DNA of 64,000 bases from contig NZ_OZ061318.1 of assembly GCF_964063345.1 (NCBI RefSeq), positions 5,828,001 to 5,892,000 of the forward strand. The letters are read 5' to 3'. This document shows positions 26,122 to 34,003 of this stretch, one piece after another (within the stretch, counting starts at the first letter, position 1; each line of letters opens with the position of its first letter). A program made the translations under genes and the position numbers. Below the pieces are notes generated by a model that saw nothing but the letters and a program-made list of their open reading frames with translations, was not told the DNA's origin and searched no databases. This stretch comes from Pseudomonas lini. Lineage in GTDB: Bacteria; Pseudomonadota; Gammaproteobacteria; Pseudomonadales; Pseudomonadaceae.

Positions 26122-26561
26122 GATGCTGCCCCATATGGATCTGAGGGCAGAATCAAGTCTGAGATCGATTTATTCAGCAGGAAATATGAGGTGTGATGGA
26201 TCGCTTTTTGAAGGGAAGTACTGAGGATGTTTACTTGCAGTATCTATCCCTGCAGCTTTGGTGGAAAGCGCTGGAGGGCTAGGAGATTTCACTTCCAATG
26301 CGCTTCGATATGTTGCTCGCCGAGCATGATGCGAAAGCGAATGCAGCAATTCTGTAATCAAGGCAGAAGTAGTAAATCACCCTGGGTTTGTTGACCTCCG
26401 ATGATCGGGGAAAAATTTAACGGCACGGCGGGGCTCGTCAAACGCGTAAGCGTCGCAGAGCTTTTTTGTTCATGATAGCCCGAGTGGCTAGCAAGCATCA
26501 TTGATTCGGCCGTGGGCGTATAGACCTGCAATTTGAACGTGATCGATTATCGCAACCAACA
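26122..26561. other. Intergenic region upstream of the T4SS operon
   Basis: No convincing gene is seen in these 440 bases. A short minus-strand frame at 26170-26361 has a low-quality translation. Two plus-strand hairpins, the second followed by six T, lie at 26396-26467. The promoter of the T4SS operon is expected close to 26122-26250. Confidence 0.45.
26396..26467 (+). ncRNA. Candidate small RNA 3' end with intrinsic-type terminator
   Basis: Two hairpins lie in tandem. The first spans 26396-26410 with a 6-base stem (one T-G pair) and a 3-base loop. The second spans 26433-26461 with an inner ACGC/GCGT stem and an outer GCTC/GAGC stem, then six T at 26462-26467. There is no plus-strand gene upstream for this to terminate, which suggests a small RNA. 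Its start and identity are unknown. Confidence 0.35.
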
Positions 26562-27065
26562 TTACCCCCAGGTCACATCCGAGCAGTGCACTCTGACAGG
26601 CTGCTCGGATATGCAGAGGAGCTCTATCGCCCTAAGCTTGACTTCGAGGGCGTCTCGATCAGCTCGCAGCGTCAAGTAGGTATCAATACTTATTTTTGAA
26701 TCATCAGGCGGCTTTCTTCCAAATAGAAAAGCGGGGCGTTGGTCTGGATAATAGTGAATCATCCAATATTTGAGATCCGTATGCCTGACAGTTACGAGTC
26801 TGCAGTCGATAGGGCTGTCTGGCCGAGTCGTCACACCGAAATAACCATAAGGGATCTCGTTGTTTCGTATGGCATCGAGAATTTTCCCTACATTGATATG
26901 CAGACATGGCCATTGTGGAAATTGCTTTGACAGCAAACCTGGACAATCCCAGGCGCTGTCTAGAATTTGAGCCTCGTGATCCATCAGCCCACACCAGCGT
27001 ATGGCAGCATCAATCGGCCGGTAAAACGATTTTTCCCATGGATTGAAACTGTGAGCTGTGTACAT
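26562..27065 (-). CDS. Hypothetical element-associated protein
   Basis: This 167-residue soluble protein begins MYTAHSFNPWEKSFYRPIDA and contains CGLMDHEAQIL and a long charged region. GAGG lies 8 bases before the ATG, so translation is likely. Similar sequence starts are familiar from integrative elements, but I know no function. It is the last plausible element gene before the chromosomal genes to the right and stands alone. Confidence 0.55.
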   Translation of the reverse strand: MYTAHSFNPWEKSFYRPIDAAIRWCGLMDHEAQILDSAWDCPGLLSKQFPQWPCLHINVGKILDAIRNNEIPYGYFGVTTRPDSPIDCRLVTVRHTDLKYWMIHYYPDQRPAFLFGRKPPDDSKISIDTYLTLRADRDALEVKLRAIELLCISEQPVRVHCSDVTWG

Positions 27066-27730
27066 GCTAGCGGCCTCATCCGGGATGCAGAACCGCTAGG
27101 TACCTTCTTAGACGCCTGTACTGGCCTTTGCTTCCTTGCGGTGCCTGTCTCTTGGTTCAGATCGGTCCCTTGATAAGCTCCGTCCTTATGATGGTCTAGG
27201 GAGATCTAACGAAGAGCTTTAGCTATTATTAACTTCCATTTGTTGGATAGCCCTATGATCCAGAACCACGGTGAGATTTTCAGGAATGGAAGACAGTGGC
27301 TGAGAAGCCTAATTGCGAGGCTCTTATGTAACGATCTCACATTCTGAATGCGTCCAAACGGGTCTTTTTGATCATTAGTTGTTCGTGAATAAATGTTGCG
27401 CAACCTGGTTTTATGAGGTTGTGGCTTCGCGCGGAGATAATATCTGGGCAGGATTCTTGTTAAAAGTTGGTGAGACAGAATACTGCTATGCACGAAAATG
27501 ATAAATTGGGAATGTATAGGGCCGCAGATCCTCTGTAGCAATAATGCGCGACAAGTATGCGTTGGCATTACCTGTTGTGCAGGCCTACGAGCAGACGCGC
27601 GGTGTATTCACTAAGCTACCATCGCTGTAAGCCACCGTCTGCCCAGCCGCTGACAAATATATTCGTTGACGCTGCACGCAAGTGGAGAGTGCAGGCATCT
27701 GCCATCTCCACCGCTACCGCTACCGTTGGC
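27066..27730. other. Junction region between element and chromosome
   Basis: About 660 bases with no gene I can support. Short frames on both strands lack ribosome binding sites and family-like patterns. The sequence looks more AT-rich than its neighbours. There is a small inverted pair, CAACCT / AGGTTG, near 27400. No tRNA or obvious attachment-type repeat was found, so the element end could lie anywhere here. Confidence 0.45.
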
Positions 27731-28504
27731 TCAGAGGAGCAGGCCCCCCGACGCCTCTATGCGTTGCCCGGTAATCCAGCCGGTACCTTCGCCAAGCAAT
27801 GCGGCGACTACAGAACCGATGTCATCCGGGCGCGCATTACGACCCAGTGCGGTCATGCCAGCAAATTGCGCGTTCAGGGCCGAGTCATCGCGCAGAGCGC
27901 CTCCGCCGAAGTCTGTTTCCGTCGCGCCCGGCGCGATAGCGTTAACGCTGATCCTCCGCGAACCTAACTCTATGGCCATATAGCGCGTCAGCACGTCGAC
28001 GCCGGCTTTCGCTGCGGCGTAGGCGGCGTAGCCGCTCACTGTGAAGCGGGTCAAACCTGACGAGGTGTTAAGAATGCGTCCGCCATCCTCTATCAGCGGA
28101 AGCAATTTTTGGGTCAAAAAGAACGTGCCTTTGAGATGAGTGTTGATCATGAGGTCGAACTCTTGCTCGGTGGTGTCGGCAACCGTCGCGTATGTACCAC
28201 CACCTGCGTTGTTGATCAGGTAGTCGAATCGATCGCGCTGCCACTTTTGCTGCAGCGTGGTTTTCACATCGTTTGCGAATTTAGCAAACGTACCTGCATT
28301 GCCGACATCAAGGTGCAAGGCTACGGCGCGACGACCCAAGGCTTCGATTTCGCTTACAACTGCCGCAGCTGCGTCTGCACTACTCAGATAGGTAATGATC
28401 ACATCGACGCCATTTTCGGCGAGTTTCAAGGCATTACTCCGTCCAATTCCTCGGCTGGCACCAGTAATAAGGGCAATGCGATCTGATTTTTTAGTCATCG
28501 TCAT
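27731..28504 (-). CDS. SDR-family NAD(P)-dependent oxidoreductase
   Basis: This 257-residue classical short-chain dehydrogenase has the cofactor motif TGASRGIG near residues 14-21, NNAGG at 98-102, Ser148 or Ser149 and the catalytic YAAAK at 162-166. It probably oxidises or reduces a small alcohol or carbonyl compound; the substrate cannot be read from the sequence. It starts 104 bases from a divergent LysR regulator, a common regulator-target pair. Two ATGs lie close together at 28504 and 28498; either could be used. Confidence 0.88.
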   Translation of the reverse strand: MTMTKKSDRIALITGASRGIGRSNALKLAENGVDVIITYLSSADAAAAVVSEIEALGRRAVALHLDVGNAGTFAKFANDVKTTLQQKWQRDRFDYLINNAGGGTYATVADTTEQEFDLMINTHLKGTFFLTQKLLPLIEDGGRILNTSSGLTRFTVSGYAAYAAAKAGVDVLTRYMAIELGSRRISVNAIAPGATETDFGGGALRDDSALNAQFAGMTALGRNARPDDIGSVVAALLGEGTGWITGQRIEASGGLLL

Positions 28505-28583
28505 ACAGTTCTCGGAAAAGATTCGGAGGTCAGACTTTACGGTTCTGAAGAACGCGAATAAAGTCGGGAAAAATTAACCCTCT

Positions 28584-28602
28584 GTTCATCTATAGAGAAC
28601 AA
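28584..28602. promoter_or_regulatory. Candidate LysR-type operator between SDR and LysR genes
   Basis: TGTTC-N9-GAACA is a perfect inverted repeat with the TTC...GAA core of T-N11-A-type boxes bound by LysR regulators. It lies only 6 bases before the LysR start codon, which would suit autorepression together with control of the divergent gene. This is inference from symmetry and position. Confidence 0.45.
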
Positions 28603-28608
28603 TCGACG

Positions 28609-29517
28609 ATGGAGTTGAATGATCTACGGGTTTTTTGCCGCGTTGCCCAATTGGGCAGTTTTACTAAAGCGGCCGAGCAGCTCGGTGTTGCCAAGAGCCG
28701 GGCTTCTGCCATTGTGCGGACGCTGGAAGCCGATGTGGGTAGCCGGCTATTGCAACGCAACACCCGCAGCGTTCGGTTGACGCCTGATGGCGAGCTGTTT
28801 TTCGAGCGCTGCAGAGAACTGCTGAGGGAGTCAGATCATTTGCAGGGGATGTTTCGGCCTGCTGCCGGAGCTTTGCAAGGTAGGGTGCGTCTCGATATGC
28901 CGAGCTTATTTGGGCAGGAGCTGGTAATGCCGCATTTGCGGGAATTGCTGTCCGCGCATCCGCTGCTTGATCTCAGAATCAGTATCAACGACCGTCGGGT
29001 GGACATGATACAGGAGGGTGTTGATTGCTTGATCAGGATAGGCCCGCTGCCGGATTCGGATCTGGTCGCACGAAAATTAGGCACAATGAAGGCCTGCAAT
29101 TTAGCCAGTCCAGCGTACTTGCGACAGTATGGTGTGCCGAGTTCACTCGCTGACCTCGCTGGTCATCGTGTTATTCACTACGCAAATAACTTGCGTAGTG
29201 AAGAGGCTGCTTGGCGCTATGCGGTAGATGGCGAGGTGCAGTCAGTACCCATGGTCAGTGCACTCGCCATAAACAGTGGCTCACTCCTGCTGGCGGCCTG
29301 CAGAAACGGGTTGGGCATCATGCAAGTGTCCGTACCGGCAAGCCAGCGCCTGATCGATAGCGGGGAGCTGGTTGAGGTACTGCCAGAGTTCAGGCCGCCC
29401 CCGATACAGGCTTCGTTGCTTCTCCCTCATCGTAGGCACGTTGCTCCGCGCGTGGAAGCAGTGCTGAACTGGCTCACTCAGGTGACCCGGCCCTATATGC
29501 AGGAGCGAGCGTCTTAA
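28609..29517 (+). CDS. LysR-family transcriptional regulator
   Basis: This 302-residue protein has an N-terminal winged HTH (LRVFCRVAQLGSFTKAAEQL, then SRASAIVRTLEADVGSRLLQR) and a type 2 periplasmic-binding-like effector domain from about residue 90. It is divergent from the SDR dehydrogenase and probably controls it. It has the length usual for the family. Confidence 0.9.
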   Translation: MELNDLRVFCRVAQLGSFTKAAEQLGVAKSRASAIVRTLEADVGSRLLQRNTRSVRLTPDGELFFERCRELLRESDHLQGMFRPAAGALQGRVRLDMPSLFGQELVMPHLRELLSAHPLLDLRISINDRRVDMIQEGVDCLIRIGPLPDSDLVARKLGTMKACNLASPAYLRQYGVPSSLADLAGHRVIHYANNLRSEEAAWRYAVDGEVQSVPMVSALAINSGSLLLAACRNGLGIMQVSVPASQRLIDSGELVEVLPEFRPPPIQASLLLPHRRHVAPRVEAVLNWLTQVTRPYMQERAS

Positions 29518-29598
29518 ATACTGGAAGCGTAAGCACTTGCGCGACTAGAGCCTGACGCGAGGGCTCCCGCCGTTAGAGGTTTGCCGTTGTTGCGAGTG

Positions 29599-30330
29599 TC
29601 ATGTGTGCGGTGACATCTTCGCAACGAGGTACCTGGCCCAGATGAAACCATCCTCAATCGTTTGCGTACTGATATGGCGCAGGGACTGGCCGGACGCAGG
29701 GCGTTCATCCGACTGGCCGTGATATTCAAATATGCTTGGTACCCCGCTCAAACCATCTATTCCTGGGTAAATCAAAAGGCTGATCTCATCGATCAGACCG
29801 GCCTTCAAAAAGGTCCCATTGATCACGCCGCCACCTTCGAGTAGCAGGGTCTTCAATCCAAACTGGGCGCCTAGCATCGCTAACGCTTGCTTAAGGTTTT
29901 CACAATGAGGGCCTGCGAAGAGATAGGAAATGCCCTGGTTTCGCAACGCCTGCAAATAGGCATCCGATACCGAGTCGCCGAGAATGGAGATAATCCGATG
30001 CCCGCCATCAATGGTATTCGTCTGGTAGTGCAGCTTCCCGGAGGGGTCAATCACGATCGCAACCGGGTCCCCTGGTTCATGCGCTATGTTGTGGTCCCGC
30101 AGACCACCGCTGTGTTCCCCTACAAACGGTGGTTTTGAAGAAATACCATCAAATGCTTCCATGGTCTTTCGGCCTATGATGAAACCGTCGCCGCCTAGGC
30201 GGGCGGCAATTCGCTCGTAATGATTTCTAATCGTTTGCTCACTGTCCCCATTGGGTAGAGATGTCCAACGAGAAGACACGAGGCGCCCGTCCACCGAGCT
30301 GATCATGTGGCATATGATTCGAGGGGGCAT
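29599..30330 (-). CDS. RibD C-terminal domain (dihydrofolate reductase-fold) protein
   Basis: This 243-residue protein shows MISSVDGRLVSSRW, GFIIGRKTM and a glycine-rich LLLEGGGVINGTFLKAGLIDEISLL region spread along it, the hallmarks of the RibD_C/DHFR-like reductase family. Stand-alone proteins of this type use NADPH but their substrates are mostly unknown. It lies alone between a LysR gene and a methyltransferase gene. Confidence 0.85.
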   Translation of the reverse strand: MPPRIICHMISSVDGRLVSSRWTSLPNGDSEQTIRNHYERIAARLGGDGFIIGRKTMEAFDGISSKPPFVGEHSGGLRDHNIAHEPGDPVAIVIDPSGKLHYQTNTIDGGHRIISILGDSVSDAYLQALRNQGISYLFAGPHCENLKQALAMLGAQFGLKTLLLEGGGVINGTFLKAGLIDEISLLIYPGIDGLSGVPSIFEYHGQSDERPASGQSLRHISTQTIEDGFIWARYLVAKMSPHT

Positions 30331-30378
30331 GAACTATCAATTCCATAAAGCTTGGATAAGTGGCTGATGGCCATTTTG

Positions 30379-31059
30379 TTATTTTTTGCGTAATACATAA
30401 ACTCGCCACATGGCGTAGAGCGGTATGAAGTCCAGGGATTTCTGAACACGGAAACCGGCCTGTTCAAACTCTGCCTCGACAGTAGTAGCCGGCAACACGA
30501 ACCGATTTTGGTAACCGTCCTGTTCTCCTTTGTTGCGACGACGCACTTCGGTACGCTTGCGTTTCCAAGCCTTGAAGTTGCCGTCCACCCATAGTGAGAT
30601 AATTACGCTGTCGCGAGTAACGCGTTGAAACTCACGCAGAATCGCGAGTCTGTGCTCCGGGGCGCCGATGTGGTGCATCAAGCGCATGCAGAATATGTTG
30701 TCGACCGCGTTGTCCGGTAAATCGATAGCAAAGGCAGAGGTCTGCAACGGGCGAACCCGTTTCACCACCTCCGCCGGTTGGGCGATGGTTGCGACCTTCA
30801 ACATCGACTCAGAATTGTCTGCGCCGATGATCACGCGACCAGGCTTTTGCGCCAGTAACGGCCAGAAACGCCCGGCCCCGCACGGCAAGTCCAGCACCAA
30901 GCCAGGCTCGCCAGCGGCGACCAACGCACTACGCGCCAATTGCTCGTCGCGTTTGTGGGATAAACGGCGGGCCAGATTGTCCTGATGCTTGAGTAAATAA
31001 CTCTGCGCGTGCTTATCGTCGTACTTTTCGGAAAATTCAAGCTTGATCGGATCGGGCAT
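30379..31059 (-). CDS. Class I SAM-dependent methyltransferase
   Basis: The 226-residue protein has the SAM-binding motif LVLDLPCGAGRFWPLLA, the acidic GADNS after it, and MRLMHHIGAPEHRLAILREF, as in class I methyltransferases. The C-terminus RVYVLRKK is typical of this group. I chose the ATG at 31059 because GGAG lies 8 bases before it; a start at 31137 would add 26 residues that do not resemble the family. The substrate is unknown. Confidence 0.82.
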   Translation of the reverse strand: MPDPIKLEFSEKYDDKHAQSYLLKHQDNLARRLSHKRDEQLARSALVAAGEPGLVLDLPCGAGRFWPLLAQKPGRVIIGADNSESMLKVATIAQPAEVVKRVRPLQTSAFAIDLPDNAVDNIFCMRLMHHIGAPEHRLAILREFQRVTRDSVIISLWVDGNFKAWKRKRTEVRRRNKGEQDGYQNRFVLPATTVEAEFEQAGFRVQKSLDFIPLYAMWRVYVLRKK

Positions 31060-31790
31060 CAATGGGGCTCCATTTGTTGCGGCAGAAAATTCCAGAGGGT
31101 ATGAGTTGGGATCCTCATTCTGGTCTGGTGCGGTCATGGCAGTGGCCGGGGTATGCGCGCCTATGGGAGCTTCAGGTCATTCAAAAGAAGCCTTATGACT
31201 TCTATCAGGACGGGCGTGGAACCTATTGACGATAAGGCAGGGGACCGCGCAACCGTGGCATGATTTTACGACAGGGATGACGAAGAGCTAGCTGCGTGAC
31301 TGCATATAACCATGAGCTGAATTGATGGCTGGGCGTCAATATCATCATTGCGTCGTCGGTGAGGTTGAAAGGTCTCATTTCTGGTCTCAATCGCTGCGAC
31401 GTATGCCAGTTTTACTCAGCTGATAACTTACGAGTATTCATTCTTGACGACCTCAGCTTTGAACGAAAGACGGCTCGGGACGCCGACAGACGAAGTAAGC
31501 AAAGAGATTTGACGGATGAAGAGAACAGTTTGGCGGTTGGGGGCGGCACGCTGCTTTTCACCTTCGGGGTTTCCGCAGATGGAGCAGGCCCGACTTGCCG
31601 GGCGCCAGATCAAAAACTTGTAATAACTGGTGGGGGAGCGTTTGTTGCTCCTGGGCCACGAACACTGGTGCGGGTTCAACTGGCTAGTGGTGGACTGGTC
31701 CATCTGGCTCAACCCGCATGTGTACTCTATCCACTGCGCCTTGAGCCCCGTCACCTGACAAGATGGCTGTGTTCAATGCGAATTTCAGCG
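31060..31790. other. Intergenic region
   Basis: About 730 bases with no supported gene. Overlapping short frames on both strands between 31359 and 31811 lack ribosome binding sites. The region includes one copy of a diverged 57-base repeat at 31373-31429. Confidence 0.45.
31373..31429. repeat. Diverged repeat, copy A (second copy at 44522-44580)
   Basis: By eye this segment matches 44522-44580 at about 47 of 57 aligned positions with one 2-base gap. The core TCAATCGCTGCGA and CAGTTTT blocks and the TCAGCTGATA block are conserved. Its identity is unknown. Confidence 0.6.
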
Positions 31791-32705
31791 TCAATGTTGC
31801 ATGCGGTATGACAGCAAGTTGTTCACTTCTTCACGACTAGGCGCGTAAGCCCCTGCATGTGAGCAAGACACCGACGCACAAGCCGCGGAGAACTCCAATC
31901 GTGCACGCGGCTCTTGGATGCCTAGAAGCGTCGAGGCGAGCCAGCCGGCCATACTCGAATCTCCGGCACCCACTGTATCCGCGACCTCAACGGCGATCGC
32001 GGGCTGTTCAAACTTTAGGTCGGTGTCATACAACACCATGCCTTTCGCTCCACGGGTGAAAAGAATCTGGGCACGAGTATTCATTGTCCGCAATTCTCGA
32101 AGGGCCTGTTCTTCGTTCAATCCAGGGTATATCTGACGAAGATCCTCATCCGAGAGCTTGATGATGTCTGCAAGCTCCACCATGGCCGGGAAAGTCAGCT
32201 CGCGGTAGCGGGTGTCCATCAGGTTGCGCCAGTTCGGGTCATAGCTAATCAGCTTGTCTTCTTCCTTCACCCTCCTGGCCACCTCAACAAGCCTGTCCCC
32301 CAATGGCTGACGGGCAAGGCTGATACAGCTGAAGTGACAGAGTCGAACCGCATCCAACCAACCTGCCGGGAGTTGGTCCACATCAAAAAGTAGATCGGCC
32401 TCGCCCGCAAAGAAATACCGGGGAGGGTGGCTGGAGGGCACGATCGCTACCAGAGGGTCAGCGTCAACTCTCTGGAGGAATCTCATGTCCAGACCGGCAG
32501 CCCTCGATTGCTGTGCGAGCTCATCGCCCAATGAGTCGGTACTGATCGAGCCGGCGAATGCAGTGGGCACGCCGAGGCGGCTCATTGCGCGGGCCACGTT
32601 CCAGGGCGCGCCACCTGGATAGCCCTGCCACCGTCCGGGCGAGTGTTGAACCACGTCGGTCAGTGCTTCACCAAACACAACAACGCTCGGCAATTGCATA
32701 TTCAT
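31791..32705 (-). CDS. mtlZ: PfkB-family carbohydrate kinase, probable fructokinase
   Basis: This 304-residue kinase has VVFGEALTDVV at the start, the glycine-rich YPGGAPWNVARAMSRLG substrate-binding region and the catalytic DTVGAGDSSMAG motif near the C-terminus. In a polyol locus it most likely phosphorylates fructose made by the dehydrogenase at 38357. Starts at 32705 and 32699 are both close to an AGAGAGA; I use the longer one. It lies downstream of mtlR on the minus strand, though the rest of the polyol operon is on the other strand. The symbol follows the mtl naming in P. fluorescens and is tentative. Confidence 0.8.
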   Translation of the reverse strand: MNMQLPSVVVFGEALTDVVQHSPGRWQGYPGGAPWNVARAMSRLGVPTAFAGSISTDSLGDELAQQSRAAGLDMRFLQRVDADPLVAIVPSSHPPRYFFAGEADLLFDVDQLPAGWLDAVRLCHFSCISLARQPLGDRLVEVARRVKEEDKLISYDPNWRNLMDTRYRELTFPAMVELADIIKLSDEDLRQIYPGLNEEQALRELRTMNTRAQILFTRGAKGMVLYDTDLKFEQPAIAVEVADTVGAGDSSMAGWLASTLLGIQEPRARLEFSAACASVSCSHAGAYAPSREEVNNLLSYRMQH

Positions 32706-32760
32706 TCTCTCTTGTATCGGGCTGGGGACACTATCGTGCGTCACATCAATAGGCGCGGTC

Positions 32761-33711
32761 TCACCGCACCTGCGTGATCGGTAGCGATGGGTGAAGACTG
32801 TCTCGGTTGAAGAGCTTCACGGCAGTAGTACGCCGGTAGTCGCTCGGGGTCTGATGCATTTCATGACGGAAGTGGCGATTGAAATTGGAGACGTTTTCAT
32901 AGCCAACCTCGAAGCAGATTTCGGCGACCGAGAGCTGTGTCTGGACGAGTAGCCGACATGCACGCTGGATGCGCAGCTTGCGCATCAGGTCCATGAATCC
33001 GTGGCCAGTGATTCGTTTGAAAAAGCGTGAAAAACCGGCCTCGCTCATCCCAACTCGCTCGGCGATGACAGATAGCCGGATGTCGGATGTGAGCTCATTG
33101 ATCAGGTAGTCGAATGCCTGATTTATTCGCTCCGAGCTGCGCTCGTTCAACGAAGGCGAGTAGCAGGCGCTGGCCAATACCCGAATTTCGCGCTTTGGCG
33201 CCCTTGCGAGGGTGTCTATCAATTGCAGGAACATGATCAGGCGCTGAAGCCCCGTCGCCTCGCCGATTCTCTCAAGCAGCAAAGCGGCCTCGACGGCCGT
33301 CCCCCCAGTAAATTCGATCCCACGTTGTGCCAGCTCAAACAGCGTTTTCAGCTCCGATAGCTCAGGCAATGAACCTTGGAGGTCGAGCAGGGCAGCGCCG
33401 TCAAACTGCAGCACCACGTCGCGGCCTACGAGCTGTTCTCCCGGCGCGATATCTCCCATCCAATCATGGGGAAGACCTGGGCCAATCAGTGCGACATGTC
33501 CTGCGGTGAAGGGCCCGATGTAATCCCCAGCCAAAAGCTTGCCACTTCCTTGTCGAATCAGGTGGATTTCATATTCCGGATGGTGGTTCCAGCGGGCGAG
33601 GGCGTATGGATAGTCGTGCTCGTACCATCGAAAGCTCTGATCGGGTTCAGGAAGGATGACTTCAAGGTCGGCTGGTCGGTGCTCGAACAAAGCAGCGCGG
33701 TTGTCAGGCAT
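32761..33711 (-). CDS. mtlR: AraC-family activator of polyol use (MtlR-like)
   Basis: This 316-residue protein has an N-terminal cupin-like sensor region (HPEYEIHLIRQGSGKLLAGDY, then GHVALIGPGLPHDWMGD) and a C-terminal AraC double HTH (LSVIAERVGMSEAGFSRFFK and LSVAEICFEVGYENVSNFNR). It resembles MtlR of Pseudomonas, which activates the mannitol/sorbitol/arabitol operon. It is divergent from the transporter genes and so is the expected regulator. AGGGG lies before the ATG at 33711; an upstream in-frame start at 33759 is less likely. Confidence 0.85.
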   Translation of the reverse strand: MPDNRAALFEHRPADLEVILPEPDQSFRWYEHDYPYALARWNHHPEYEIHLIRQGSGKLLAGDYIGPFTAGHVALIGPGLPHDWMGDIAPGEQLVGRDVVLQFDGAALLDLQGSLPELSELKTLFELAQRGIEFTGGTAVEAALLLERIGEATGLQRLIMFLQLIDTLARAPKREIRVLASACYSPSLNERSSERINQAFDYLINELTSDIRLSVIAERVGMSEAGFSRFFKRITGHGFMDLMRKLRIQRACRLLVQTQLSVAEICFEVGYENVSNFNRHFRHEMHQTPSDYRRTTAVKLFNRDSLHPSLPITQVR

Positions 33712-33805
33712 CTCGTGCCCCTTTTTATAGTTATACGGTGGATCGAATGCGCCAACCATACGCCGAATTCGTCCGGGACTGCTAGCCCAACTATTGCAGC
33801 TGGTT

Positions 33806-33856
33806 GATACTTTTTTAACCCTTGTGGCTGCCGGTTATCGCGATCAAAAAAGTATC
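33806..33856. promoter_or_regulatory. Inverted repeat between mtlR and the transporter operon
   Basis: Perfect 11-base arms GATACTTTTTT (33806-33816) and AAAAAAGTATC (33846-33856) are separated by 29 bases. It is the most striking palindrome in this divergent intergenic region and a plausible MtlR operator, or possibly a stem-loop. Function is inferred from position. Confidence 0.55.
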
Positions 33857-34003
33857 AGTTCGGCGTCCGCGATTCGTTTGAGGGCGGGGCGGGTAGGTGA
33901 TCTAATCAATTCGCCCACCACTGCAATGCGGTCTTGTTTTGCTCACAAGTGGTGAACAACAACAATAATAGCTCCGGTCATCTGGCTTGGAGTGGAGAGC
34001 CCC

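Larger units (their letters stand above)
1..27200. mobile_element. Part of a PFGI-1-like integrative conjugative element with defence cargo
   Basis: The stretch holds a MobH relaxase, an ArdC-like protein and a T4SS operon whose members match the PFL_4701 to PFL_4711 conjugation families, plus CBASS and toxin-antitoxin cargo. No integrase, attachment site or tRNA is visible, so the left end lies outside the window and the right end is only bracketed: the last element-like gene ends at 27065 and ordinary chromosomal genes start at 27731. Genes normally found beyond RAQPRD in this family of elements (TraD coupling ATPase, TIGR03747, TIGR03759, replication and partition genes) are not seen to its right. 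I infer a truncated or rearranged element. The boundaries given are approximate. Confidence 0.8.

Noticed and set aside
26170..26361. Minus-strand 63-codon ORF upstream of the T4SS operon
   Set aside because: Ser/His-rich translation with no ribosome binding site; probably noncoding.
27206..27568. Minus-strand 120-codon ORF at the element junction
   Set aside because: Low-GC, arginine/leucine/isoleucine-rich translation without a binding site or family pattern; more likely chance reading of AT-rich DNA.
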